Below are positions 1-11,156 of a stretch of 64,000 nucleotides of DNA, in pieces. The position numbers and the translations under genes are program-made. A model generated the notes under the pieces. That model did not search any database and was not told the origin of the DNA. It was given only the letters and a program-made list of their open reading frames with translations. The DNA is taken from assembly GCA_013423325.1 (NCBI GenBank), contig BLJB01000125.1, positions 148,702-212,701 on the forward strand, written 5' to 3'. This DNA comes from Usnea hakonensis (Eukaryota > Ascomycota > Lecanoromycetes > Lecanorales > Parmeliaceae). Position 1 is the stretch's first letter. Every line of letters starts with the position of its first letter.

Positions 1-3000
1 GTGACTAGTATTAGTCTCTATCTTGGTCCCCAGCTGATATGCACGGCCATACTAAAGCTAGCAAAAGTCAAAATGTTGGAGAAAGTTTAAAAGCTGTGAT
101 GATCCGATAGCAAGGAAAATAGGAAAATCCTTCGCTCCAATTCCTTCTTGCCAATCTTCCCTCTTTACGTACGTGGCGTACGCTGGGGAGAACATGTGAG
201 CAAGAATAATGGAGAAAAGAAGGCTGGGAATTACGAATAATGTCGAAAATGATAATGAAGGAAAATCAGGAAGAAAAAAAAACCAAAAAAACAAAAGTGG
301 GCAAAAGCCAAAGAAAGTGGGTGGATGGACGTGTTTCTTTCCCATTCGCTCGGCTCAACCCCCAAAGGCCCCACAAGATCCATTCTACCCTAATTCAGGA
401 CTGGCCATCCCTCCCCTTTCTGGGCAAAACAGCTATCATTCATCCAATGCCTTCCTCGGGACTCTGCTACATTCAGAGGATCCAATATTCCACCGTGTCA
501 GAGGCTGAATGATGATTGACAGGACACGACGAGTCGAGAATTCAAGATGAAACCTTGAGGAATTTGAGGGAGCCTAATTCGAGCCAGTGAGATTGTCCAA
601 GTGTGAACCTAAGATTATCTGCGCCTGCTTCCGGATGTACCCATCTCCCCATCTTCCCCGTGAGGCAGAGCGACGGTTAGGACGGGGATACACTCGCATA
701 CCCTTTGGAGCCAAGGGCGGGATCTAAGGGTAACCACTATCGCTGAGGAATCGCATCAGGCCAATCAATTCCACGAACGATGCTCCACTCGAGACACTAC
801 TGTATCGACTACCCTCTCCTGCAATCGCCGAAGCTGACATCACTGCACCGTCTGCGGGTCAGCGGAGATCTAAAAAGAAAAATGAGGCTATCCCGGGCAC
901 AGCTGTTTCAAAGGAAAATCCTTGCACCTGATTTGCCGACATTGCTTCCAAGTGTCCCAAAATCACAGTCGGCTTCGAGAATCGAGTATTCGAGACGAGA
1001 TATCTGTATGGCATATGCACAGCATTGTGCGGCGGGATGCGGTGTGAGCTTAAATTGAGCGGCGTTGGCGCCCCTCCTTGTCCGTGCAGATCGCCGTTAT
1101 ACCTTGAAAAAGTCTACTCTACTTTATTTCGAATGATAAAGTACTTTAATAATAATAAGAACAGAATATGTAAGGGGCTGAAAGGTGAATTAGAATAGTA
1201 GTTGAATACGGGATTATACGATACCGTCAGCACTGTAGTCTGTCTGGGTCCGACAGGTCGGTGCATTGCTCCGACACTCGGATAACTTGTACTTGGCCGG
1301 GATCCATGAAAATCTTTTCGTCCTTTCTTTCTTTTCATTCCATCTTTGTTCAAGGCAAGATCAGCAACTTCGCCATCCGAGGCAATTCATTGAACCTTTT
1401 GAAACGAGAGCCAATTTACTTTGAATCATTCGTTTCTATCTGGTAAATTATGGTGATGAAGATGGTGATGAAGACTTCCTTGATAGAAGATGAGGAAGGA
1501 GGATGAGACATGTGTTTGTTTGTTTGTCTTGGCTGTGCCACGTTTGGGGTTTGAGGGTTCACCGCCAAAGAGATAGAAGCGCCGCACCCAAAATTCAAAG
1601 ATTAATTTTGTGAGTGAGCTGATGCGTTGTCAAAAGCCACGGGAAGCTTGACGACCTATCAAATCGCATAACCCGACCCGCGGATCCAGACGTCAACTGC
1701 TAAGCCCCTTTCAACTCTAGTGAGTCCTTCCCCCAGAAATTCTTTTGCCATGTCCTATCACGTCTTTTCTCCTATGGTAGTCTCGAACTCCCCCCCGGAC
1801 CACCTCTACACTGCCCAGCCCAGCAAACTGGGCAGTTCCGAGGGCACCACACCCTCCTCCTTTTTTCCTCTTTGCTTGTCTCATAAGCGCTGTGCCTCTA
1901 ATTCAGGCAAACATGTCGTTCCAGCTGATAAAGTGGGGGGGAAGAAGGGGGGGTGTGGGCAACTACGTGTCTCGGCTCGCTTGGTTGAATAGGGGAGGAA
2001 GATGTCTTGTGTCCCTCCACAATGTTTGGCACGGGGGCTTTGAAATTCAGAAATTCCCAGGATCGCTGAGATGAGATTTTTATCGCAGAAAATGGAAGGA
2101 AGTCGCCGTAGACGCACGATAATGGCAATGGCTCGGAAAGGAAGGCCCATGATTTTCATCGAAATCGAAAAATGGGTGGATCCGCCAATTGAATTTAGCT
2201 CGACTGCTTTCCCGAGCGTTTACTCTTGACTTTAGTTGACCCATTCAACCCTGTTACCCTTTTTTTACAAATTGCACAGTGCATGTGCATGCAAAATGAT
2301 ACTCGCAACCTGGGACGAAATTTGAAGATTATGCCTTATCGCTGGCGATCGCGAATGCATGAACGGCTTACTTCTTACAGGCAATCTAAAACTCCCAGGG
2401 TGGGATTCTTACATGTCAAGCGTAGCCGAGTTTAGAGGATTGCGGGCTTCCAAGCCTTCTTCTGCTCCCTTTCCCCAAAGTCAAGTACAGACGAATAATG
2501 ATAAGTCTGAGTGGTGGGAACAGCAGGTGGTGGTGTGATCCGGGCCGACCAATTGGGGCTAATTGATGCCCGCGTATCAAGCTTCGTTCTTGGATGTTGA
2601 TCCAATTTAGTAGACAAGGGTAGGATGGGGAATTTGTGGGACTGGACTCCATAGGACAGTTGAAGAATATTAACTTTCGCTTGCCTGCATGTTGCATTGA
2701 TCTAAAGGGGCCCCTAAAAGCGGAAGAGACAGCTCCCTCTTTGCAAAATGAAAATAATTAAAGTACGTATTATTGAACACGGACCGACCACTAGACTCTA
2801 CCTTTTCAACTTGATTCCTGGTCATTCTTTCTTTTCCTTCTCCCGCCGGCCAGCCAGTTGATTCCATCTGTCCCCTCGATCATGATACATACTTTGTAAA
2901 TTACCCAGTTCCCTATTCCCTTTCATTACCTTGTAGATCAATCAACAAAATTCTGATAATTGTTGGCACAATAATTCATAATAACAATAATAATAATAAT

Positions 3001-5284
3001 AAAAATAATAATAATAAGCAGACCCGGTGGCCTTGCTTCCCATGAAATTACTTTTATAGACAGAACAGACAGACCAGAGAGAGATTCTGACATTACCTGG
3101 CAAACTTGAATTGATAAGACCAGCCTTTTCCCTGTAGTTCGCCCCGAGCCGTTGAGTTGCATCAAAAAGAGCCCGTCTCCCGCTCTCTTGCATGACTACT
3201 GCAACTGCTTTTTCAACGGCCACCATCTTGTGTCTGTCAGTCTGTCAATCCACAACCCAATTCCAAAAGGCCTAGTACCTACCAGGACCACCAAATTCAT
3301 CATAGTTTTTTACCTTTGACGTGCACAGCGTGTCCTCGTTGCCATTTTACTTATTCGCTCCACGCCAATTGGCTGTCAAACAGACATTCAATCACACACG
3401 ACAAACGCACAGAAGTTCCAAGATTGCCCTCGCGCATATCCAGAGCGCGGTTTTTCTCCACCCCTAGCAGATCTGATCGACTTCATTGGACCTCGACACG
3501 TCCAAATACCTTTTTCTATTATAAACCAAGATCCATCATCCATCACTCGCTTTTGCTTCCCATCGAGGCCAAGAGAAAGGAGAATTCAAAAGACCAAAAA
3601 CCCAAAAAACCAAATAATAATAATAACTACCTTACTCTTAACTTTTTTTTTTCGCAAGCAGGCACATCAATCATCATCCGAGGAATTGTTCGCTGGATCA
3701 TCATATCATCCATCAGAAGAATAATCCAGAATTTATCATACTTGGGACTTGGGAGAGATTACACTGGGTCACGCGTGGTTGGAAAGTTACCTTAAGGTAA
3801 AGTAACTCCCCCATCCCTATCATCTATCATTCACGCCCGGACTTCCTAGACGCCGAAGCAACTAGTTTTAACGCTAGCAGCGCACCCCCAGCCTCCGCCA
3901 TCTTCGTGCCTCTCACACTTTACTACTCTCCCCCTCCCTTCCAGATCTAGGAAGTGGCCAGAGGCTTCCTTCAGCGCTGCACTTCTTGCATGCACCCTTT
4001 CACGACCCAGGAGGTACGTCTGTCAGACTTCTCAAAACCTCCGCGCAACCATCACGTCTTCCATGCCCATACCCTAATGTCTTGCCTAATCTTGCAGCCG
4101 CTAAACTGATCTTGTACAGCTGCGGAGAGATACAGCCTTCTTCTTTCCCCCCCCCCCCCCCCCACCACCACCACACAACCCAAAGACCACTTTACCTGTC
4201 AACGAAACTCTACGATCATAACGGCAATTTCCCACAATCTTTATTCTTCATCAAACACCAATACCTCATAGACGCGTGTCCGAAGCGCTTTTCCACAGCT
4301 ATCTTGCCTTTTCCGCCCTATCTAGCAAGCTCCAGCGCACAGCAATCCGCTTGCCATTTACCTGCATCAAAGCAAGCAAACAACCTCAAAGCCACCTCCC
4401 TTAACGACCTGAAACGAGTGACACGCCTTTGATGCCTTGATACAGCGCTGCAGTACTTCTTCAGGCATATCCGCACCTTAGTCGAAGCGCAGATTCCTCT
4501 GCCACAATCCTCTGTACATCAGCCTAGCCCGCCTTGCATACCATTTTTCCATCTGGATCCCTACAACAACAGCCATTGGCGCGCTCTACATTCCCGGTGA
4601 TACACTTGATAGATCTCTTACTAGAGACACTTCCATTAGAAGCCTTACAGCAAAGTCGTCTGTCAAGCAATTGGATCGGTTCAACTGTCAGGACGAACAC
4701 AGCTGGAGTCCCTAGATACTCAGACTTCTGCGAAACAAGACAATATAATTGGGCTACTGTGTGGAGCTGTGCCTTGATCCAGCGGAAGTAACAGTTACAA
4801 GCAGAAACTTGTTACCACGAATTCTTTTCTATATCTCTGTCGCAGTCTTGAGCAACAGAATTTCCCAAGGTCAATCAGGCCATTGACGATCAATACCGAA
4901 AAGCTGGAGCTCCCGTCGATATCCCAGGTTCAAACCCGTGGCCCTGTTGACAGTACGTGGTACAGCTCAAATTACTCCCGTCCGAAACTGCCCGGTGATC
5001 GCCTGCCAGATCTACACCTACCTCCCACCTACGCATCAACAACTGCTCGCGCCGGAGGCCCGGAGCCTCTGTCAAACGCCCACGGCATTCAGTACTCTAC
5101 CGCACACACGGCCTCGTTTTCTGATCACAATACTGGTATCGGGCTAAAGACGCCGTCGCCTTCACCAACTTCGTTGTGCTCAGCGCCTCCGATTCAAGGA
5201 TTGCCAGAGGATCCTGAAGGCCGTTCGGGTTATTCGCAACCGAATCATTATCCCCAGTCGAGTGGTCATTTTCAGCATAGCACA
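1..5284. other. Long gene-free upstream region / leader of stuA
   Basis: No protein-coding gene is supportable here. Short open frames exist on both strands but none shows a recognisable domain, intron pattern or consistent composition. The stretch holds an (AAT)n-type microsatellite near 2985-3017, another near 3615-3627, and a run of C followed by CAC repeats near 4147-4173. From about 3300 onward the plus strand is rich in C/T tracts, typical of fungal promoters and 5' leaders. An unusually long leader is known for StuA-type APSES genes, so much of 3300-5284 may be transcribed. A candidate leader intron (4014-4097) and uORFs are listed separately. Confidence 0.6.
3990..4109 (+). promoter_or_regulatory. 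Candidate uORF and 5' UTR intron in stuA leader
   Basis: An ATG at 3990 opens a 39-codon frame that ends at a TGA at 4107-4109. A good donor (GAG|GTACGT) lies at 4014 and a pyrimidine/branch-like acceptor region (CCTAATCTTGCAG) ends at 4097; removing 4014-4097 shortens the uORF to 11 codons. The A. nidulans stuA leader is known to carry translationally active uORFs, so a regulatory uORF fits the gene. Transcription start and splicing are not visible from sequence, so this is an inference. Confidence 0.35.
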
Positions 5285-7431
5285 ATGAACCAGCAGCATC
5301 CATACCTAGAGTCGCAACAAACCCAAATGTCAGGAGGACAACCGTACGCACCCCATTCTACTACTGCGAACAACATAGCTCCTCAGTATCCGGGCTATCC
5401 GCAGCAGCAGCCCCCCCCCTTGCAACCAGGGCCTGGCACTTATGCGCAGTCTCCAAGCTACGGTCAGTATGGGTATCCTAACAATATAACCTCTCCAACA
5501 GGCCCTGGCCATCCTGTGTCGTCTTCTATGGGCGGGCAAATGAATCAGGGGTTGCTGCCGCTGCCAGGTAAGTACACAATTCCTTGCCAAATTGCCAGTC
5601 TTTAGCTGACAAAACCAGCCATGGGAGGCGGACCTGCACAGCATACGTACGTGGGAGCGCCTACTGGCCCTGCTCCGAACTACCCTCCGCAAAACCCGGA
5701 CACAAGTGGTCAAGTGGCTCCTTCAGGCATGAAGCCCAGAGTGACTGCAACTCTGTGGGAGGATGAGGGATGCATGTGCTTTCAGGTCGAGGCTAAGGGT
5801 GTGTGCGTTGCTCGAAGAGATGGTAAGGCCCGTTGCATGCAGCTTGCATCATGCACATCAACTAGATGCATACCACTGGAAGTACACTGAACTGATGCGA
5901 CCAAACAGACAACCACATGATAAATGGCACAAAGCTCCTCAACGTGGCAGGAATGACTCGGGGCCGACGTGATGGAATACTCAAGAGTGAGAAGACGCGA
6001 CATGTGGTCAAGATCGGTCCGATGCATCTCAAGGGTGTCTGGTATGAAGCTACGAAGTCATTCAGTACATCCATAGTGCTGACTTTAGAAAACAGGATTC
6101 CTTTCGAAAGGGCACTTGACTTTGCCAATAAGGAAAAAATAACAGAATCGTTGTATCCCCTATTTGTGCATAATATTGGGGCCCTTCTATATCACCCCAC
6201 AAATCAAAGCAGGACGAATGCCGTCATGGCTGCAGCCGATCGTCGAAGACTAGAGACATCAAAGGCCCAGGGCGGGGGAGTGGGCCATCCGGGCGCGCAG
6301 CCTCCATCTTTGCACCATCACCATTCAATGGGCAGCTCCATCAATTCCCAACAACCTCATTCGATTGCTCCTCATCCAGGTGCAGGAAGGCCGGGCTTGG
6401 ATAGAGCACACACCTTTCCAACCCCACCGACCAGCGCATCGAGCACGAGCATTGGACTGAGCAACCAAGGTTCCTATGGTTGGGAAGGCCAAAGCATGCC
6501 CGGGAGTGCTCAACCCTTGATGCTCGACAGTCATCCACACTCTACGCCGGCTACGCCAGCAACAACTCCCCCGGGCGCTTCAATGCCAACTTTGCAGCCA
6601 TATCAAAGCCATCAATCATATGACAATGCTCGACCGATGTACTCTTCAGCTGCTCCGCAGCAAACTCAATATGCAACGCAGCATCAGCAGCCCGGCATGG
6701 CACATGGTGGGCCCTTGTCATCAAATTCATATAAACAAGATATGGGACCTCCAGCGACACGCGCCCCAGGATCAAAGTCAGAGAGCGAACACGGTGACTC
6801 CAAAAGCGACATTTACGGCCACAGTCAGGGAAATGATCGCATGGGCCACGAGGAAGCAGAGCATGACCAGGAGGGTGAATACTCGCACGATACTTACGCT
6901 CCCCATCGTTATAATCACTACAACTCGGCCTCGAATATGGGCTCTCTACATGGAGAACATGCCCAAGCTCCTTCCGAGATCAATAGTTCGCAATCCCATC
7001 CGAACGGTTCGGGACGATCAACACCCCGTACAGCGAATGGCAACCCGCAACAGTGGCCAGCCGCTGGATACCATACTCCGCCTCGCGCTGCGCCATCGAG
7101 TAACCTCTACAATCCAATGAGTGATACTCGGGGCACAGTAACGAACGGCAACAGTGGTGCAGAACACTACTCGACAGCGCCGCTTCACCCATATGCTCCC
7201 ACACAAGCTAATGGTGTCAACGCTTCTAATAAGCGAATGCGCGAGGATGATGACTATACTTCTCGTCCTGAAAGTCGCAATGATGACATTGAGTCTATGA
7301 AACGTCGAAAAATGGGCCGAGAGAGCAGCGGCCCGGGCAAAATTGCCACCAGCTCGTATGAAAGCGAGGTAAAGCCCGTCAGCGCCAACAGACCTAGAAG
7401 CATTGCAGCTCCCCGCGGCCCACATCGGTGA
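5285..7431 (+). CDS. stuA: APSES-family transcription factor StuA
   Basis: Exons 5285-5567, 5619-5822, 5909-6041 and 6096-7431 give 651 residues (A. nidulans StuA is about 620). It is a sequence-specific DNA-binding regulator of conidiophore/fruit-body development and cell differentiation, acting in the nucleus. The APSES domain spans about residues 133-243 and includes KPRVTATLWEDEG, MINGTKLLNVAGMTRGRRDG and VVKIGPMHLKGVWIPF, all near-identical to the family. Flanks are Gln/Pro/Ser-rich; a basic bipartite nuclear signal with KRMRE and MKRRK lies near 585-610. The start at 5285 (MNQQHPYLE) matches the conserved StuA N-terminus and is the first in-frame ATG. All introns are GT-AG; intron 1 has a GCTGAC branch point. 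Intron 3 is 54 nt, in frame and stop-free, so its retention would disturb the DNA-binding domain. The frame stays open 507 nt upstream without an ATG. Confidence 0.95.
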
Positions 7432-9217
7432 ACGAAAAAAAGCAATTCTCGACAGTCTTACCAGCGCAGGACTGCCTGCAAAACCAGATAGACATGGATC
7501 ATAGTCATCCGACTGATCTGGACGCTCGATACCCACGTGTATTCTGGACCATCTACGACCACTCATGCATACAATTCCTTCTAATGTTTTTGGTGTGGGA
7601 TAAGGTAATCGCCACGCCAAGGACACATTCGCCATATCATGTGCTACTATGACGATTACTCCAAGCTTCTAGGAAGCTCCTCTTACGACTCCATTTCTAT
7701 CACATCTTAAATCATAAACTATTTACGACATTTAACGACACGATGTTCACTTCTTCATGAACCCATTTTCCAATACCCCGCGCGAGAGAGGTGGGCTTTA
7801 CGATTACGATTTTCTTATGAATGGACATGTGTGAAAGCAGCGGTATCATGACGGCAATACAGTGTTTTAATTCAACCAAAAAAGCCTGTTATGGACCTAG
7901 GCCGGGGAGAAGAGAAATGCATCTGGATAGCGTTTGCTGTTTTGACTACTTGCGAGTATGCTGATCTGATATTGGCAAAACCACAAGGGTAGCTTAGCAA
8001 TGGAAGACGGTTGGCTCGCATGATTGAATCGCCCTCGCATATGACAGGTCCCCCAAAAAGGCAATTGAGGGTGGATCGAGCACGTCCGAAACCCGATTAG
8101 AGCTTTGCACTCATGTTGCTGTTCTCCAGATTCCAGAATGAGATGGCCCTAGCAGTAGCCTTCCTCCCTAGTCCCTAAGCTCGAGATCTGTCAAGTAGTG
8201 AAACAAGCACGATGGGGAAAGTTGGACTGGGGTGGAAGCTTCTACCTCATTCTACCTTGGCTACTAGTGAGTTAGTAGGGTAGCTAGAGCACTGCCTAGG
8301 CTACCTTAGCTGCGAGCCTGCTGCTGTAAGAACTGTAGATTACCGGATAGGGCGGATACATGGCGGGCAAGGAAAGGACTAATGCACTGTCCTTTACACT
8401 GCAGTCTGCAGCGCATGTTCCTGCACCATTGAGGCACGTTGATCAAATCCACCAGCGCCTCTATCCTCCGAACACGTCCGAATGAGGTAGTGTCAATTTA
8501 GCCGCTCCAATCTTCATCCTTAAATTCTTCCCCCCAACGCACCTGCATACTTCTGCGCCTTGCATCACAGGTACGTACCTACGTAAGGTAAGTACATATC
8601 TTTTTCTTTTGGATTCAACCGCCCGAAATTCCCGAAATAAAACAAGCTTTATCTGATGACAGATACTGTACTCCGTACCAAGCTTAGCGACAAGTATACG
8701 ACTAATCACGCCAAGCTCTACCACGGTGGGACCTGATCTCCACTGCATGCTTTTTATTTTTTGTATTTTATTTTTAACCTTTCGGATGCAGTGACGTGGA
8801 TCCTTGAGAGTTGAGATTGCTGACACGAGTAGAATAGCTGGATCTGGCAGTAGTTGCCTGCGCTTTTATATCCGCTCCAGCTATTTTCAACTCTCCGACT
8901 CCGAATTCCAGGGACGCCCCGCCGCCCAACACGCCTCGCTCGTACCACCATCGCGCCTGAAAATCGGGCACAGCAGGATTCTGCATTGACCATCGTTGGA
9001 AAACGATCTTCATGCCTGCATCCTACATTGGGCGCGCAAATTTAATCTGAAGCTGCTGCGAGCTTGAACCCTCGCCACTCGCCACTCGCTACTCATTTGG
9101 ACAAGGATCTACCCTTTGTCTGCAAGGCCCCAGTCGTCGACCGCCAACACTTGCCCTCGCCTCACCCACGCCTTCTCCCAAAGACCTAACCCCACTCTCG
9201 GATCTGCTCCGCCCTTG
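7432..9217. other. Intergenic, stuA 3' region and BRCT-gene promoter
   Basis: About 1.8 kb without a supportable gene. Small open frames on both strands near 8461-9045 overlap one another and show no domain. The stretch contains clustered ACGTACCTACGTAAGGTAAGTAC-like GGTA/TACC motifs around 8570-8595 and CTACCTTGGCTAC/GGCTACCTTAGC around 8250-8310, a motif style that recurs in other intergenic regions of this window. Confidence 0.6.
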
Positions 9218-10090
9218 ATGCCCACCCCCCACCCTCACATACCCCCCGCGCCGGAACCTCTCCGCCGCACCTTTGACCCGTGGAACTCATCGTCCAGCGG
9301 CCATCAGCGCGCAGATAACCGCCTCGCGGGCAGCACTTCATGGCGCGACTCTCGCACTTGGAAATTAGGCCACCAGTTCCGTGGTGGTGATGGAGGAGGG
9401 CAGAGGCTCTTTGATACTGTGGGCGCCGGTAGCAAAAACTTTGGCAAGGACGGTCGGAGAGAGAATGGGGGGTGGGAGAAAGGCGCGCCGGGACTGAGAC
9501 CGAAGGGATGGAGAGATGTGGGGTTGATGGTCAGTCAGGGGAGTCAGGCGGAGCTGGAGATGCAGGACAGAGAGAAGCTGAAGAGGAAGAGGGAGGATCC
9601 GGAATCCTCGCTGGGCGAAGGTGATGGAGCCGAGAAATCGGAGAAAGAGAAGGGCATATTCAGCGGGCTCTGCATCTACATCAACGGCTCCACAGCCCCT
9701 GCAATCGGAGACCATAAACTCAAACACCTCCTCGCCGAACATGGCGCTCACATCTCAATCGCCCTCGGCCGACGCAGCGTCACTCACGTCATAGTGGGCA
9801 AACCGAACGACGGCCGAGGGGGAGGAGCAGGAGGTGGGTTGTCGGGGAGTAAAATCCAAAAGGAAATCCAGAGGGTCCGGGGGAAGGGGGTGAAGTTTGT
9901 GGGCGTGGAGTGGGTGACGGAGAGCGTCAAGGCGGGGAAGAGGTTGTCGGAAGCGAGGTTTCAGGGTGTGAGTATTGCGCCGAGGGGGGTGGGTAGTGTT
10001 TATGAACTATTTAAGAAGAAGAAGGGTGATGCGGAGAATGAACATACGAATATGGAGATTGGAAATGAGGGGGAGGAGATATGCGCGTGA
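9218..10090 (+). CDS. BRCT-domain protein
   Basis: A single-exon frame of 290 residues. The N-terminal half is low complexity, with a conserved-looking FDPWNSSSSGHQRADNRL block near residues 20-40. A single C-terminal BRCT domain spans about residues 150-258: IFSGLCIYINGST, then HLLAEHGAHISIALG, VTHVIVG, and the closing VKFVGVEWVTESVKAGKR with the diagnostic Trp. BRCT domains bind phosphopeptides or DNA ends in DNA-damage response and checkpoint control, so a nuclear repair/checkpoint role is inferred; the domain start recalls the Rev1-type BRCT. A Lys/Arg/Glu-rich linker precedes the domain. The frame stays open upstream to a TGA at 9065, but no ATG lies between, so 9218 is the first usable start; an additional spliced 5' exon cannot be excluded. 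Confidence 0.72.
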   Translation: MPTPHPHIPPAPEPLRRTFDPWNSSSSGHQRADNRLAGSTSWRDSRTWKLGHQFRGGDGGGQRLFDTVGAGSKNFGKDGRRENGGWEKGAPGLRPKGWRDVGLMVSQGSQAELEMQDREKLKRKREDPESSLGEGDGAEKSEKEKGIFSGLCIYINGSTAPAIGDHKLKHLLAEHGAHISIALGRRSVTHVIVGKPNDGRGGGAGGGLSGSKIQKEIQRVRGKGVKFVGVEWVTESVKAGKRLSEARFQGVSIAPRGVGSVYELFKKKKGDAENEHTNMEIGNEGEEICA

Positions 10091-11150
10091 TGGGCGCATG
10101 TGTATATATTTATCATGGGACATGATATGCATTAAAGGAAAGGTGAAAAGGGGCACGCATAAGACAGGCATTTGGTGCTTCGGGATCATGGCGTCGGGCT
10201 TGAGGAGTGTACAGTCTGTTTTTTATGTGTGTGTGATTGGATCATTTACCTCTGAAGATACCATGTACGCAAAGTTTTCCCTCTGCTGCAGTAAGTTTCT
10301 CACGACTGCCGTACTGTAAGTACAATACAATCTGTGGATAGTATCATCCTCTTCTCAATTCAATCCAATCCCTTCTTCTCCTTCTCACTCACTCACTCAC
10401 TCTCCATATCCCAACCCAACCCACCCCTCCCATCCCCTCTTCACACAACCCATCCATCTATCCTCCACCCTTCTCTTCTCCTAAAAATATTTGCAACTTA
10501 GAGAGGGACGTCGTCTTGAATATCCCCACCCATCTCGGCGTTCTCTTCAGCCGTGTAGCAGCAAAAATCCGGCGCTCGGGGAACGGGGCCGCTGAGTAGG
10601 TCGTACGGAGAAGAACGTCAAAGGTGCCCCTGTCATTTAAATAGGTAGGTAGGTGACAGCTCGGTTCCTTCCTCCCTCCTATCCAAGGGCCTTGAGGAAG
10701 GCCAACGAGCAAGAATCACGTGCCGCGTTCCGTCCGCGGGGTCAGACACTGGTCCTCCGTTTTCTTTTCTTTTCTTTTCTTTTCTGGTGTGCAATGAATA
10801 TACATCTTCGCCGATGATAAGTTCCTTGGGTCCTTTAACTTTTCCACTTCCGTGTCCCTTAACTATATTCTGGGGTCCTTGTGAGGCTGTGGTCGCTTCA
10901 CTGGATCCTCCTCTTGACGGGCTTGATGGTTGAGGAGGTTGGAAGTGTGTTGGAGATGGGATTTTTGGAGGTTGGTGGTGAGGTTTGGAAGGATTTTTGG
11001 TGATTGAGGGATGGGGGGGAGGGATGTGATGGCTTTGGGGGGGTTTTTTTGGGAGTAGACTTACCGACTCCTTGTTCCAAGAGGCATTACTGACGAGAGG
11101 CTTAGAGAGGGTTTGGTGGGAGATGGGGGGGGCACGGAAGAATTGGATTG
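10091..11150. other. Intergenic with simple repeats
   Basis: No gene is supported. The stretch contains CACT repeats near 10385-10402, a (TTTTC)n tract near 10760-10785, a GGTA repeat (GGTAGGTAGGTGAC) near 10643-10656 and G/T-rich low-complexity sequence from 10920 to 11130. It marks the left edge of the decayed-repeat island. Confidence 0.55.
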
Positions 11151-11156
11151 GTTGTC

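Noticed and set aside
58..512. Overlapping frames on both strands at the window start
   Set aside because: Low-complexity Lys/Phe-rich peptides from A- and T-rich DNA; no domain, no splice pattern.
4920..4940. T-arm-like GGTTCAAACC that might mark a tRNA
   Set aside because: No matching acceptor stem, D arm or anticodon arm around it. No tRNA or rRNA gene was found by eye anywhere in the window; a covariance-model scan would be decisive.
4883..5284. Start of stuA at 4883
   Set aside because: The codon there is TTG; the first ATG in frame is 5285, which also matches the conserved StuA N-terminus. The open extension is kept as a finding.
9116..9217. N-terminal 34 codons of the BRCT gene
   Set aside because: They begin at TTG and no ATG lies upstream in frame; 9218 is used.
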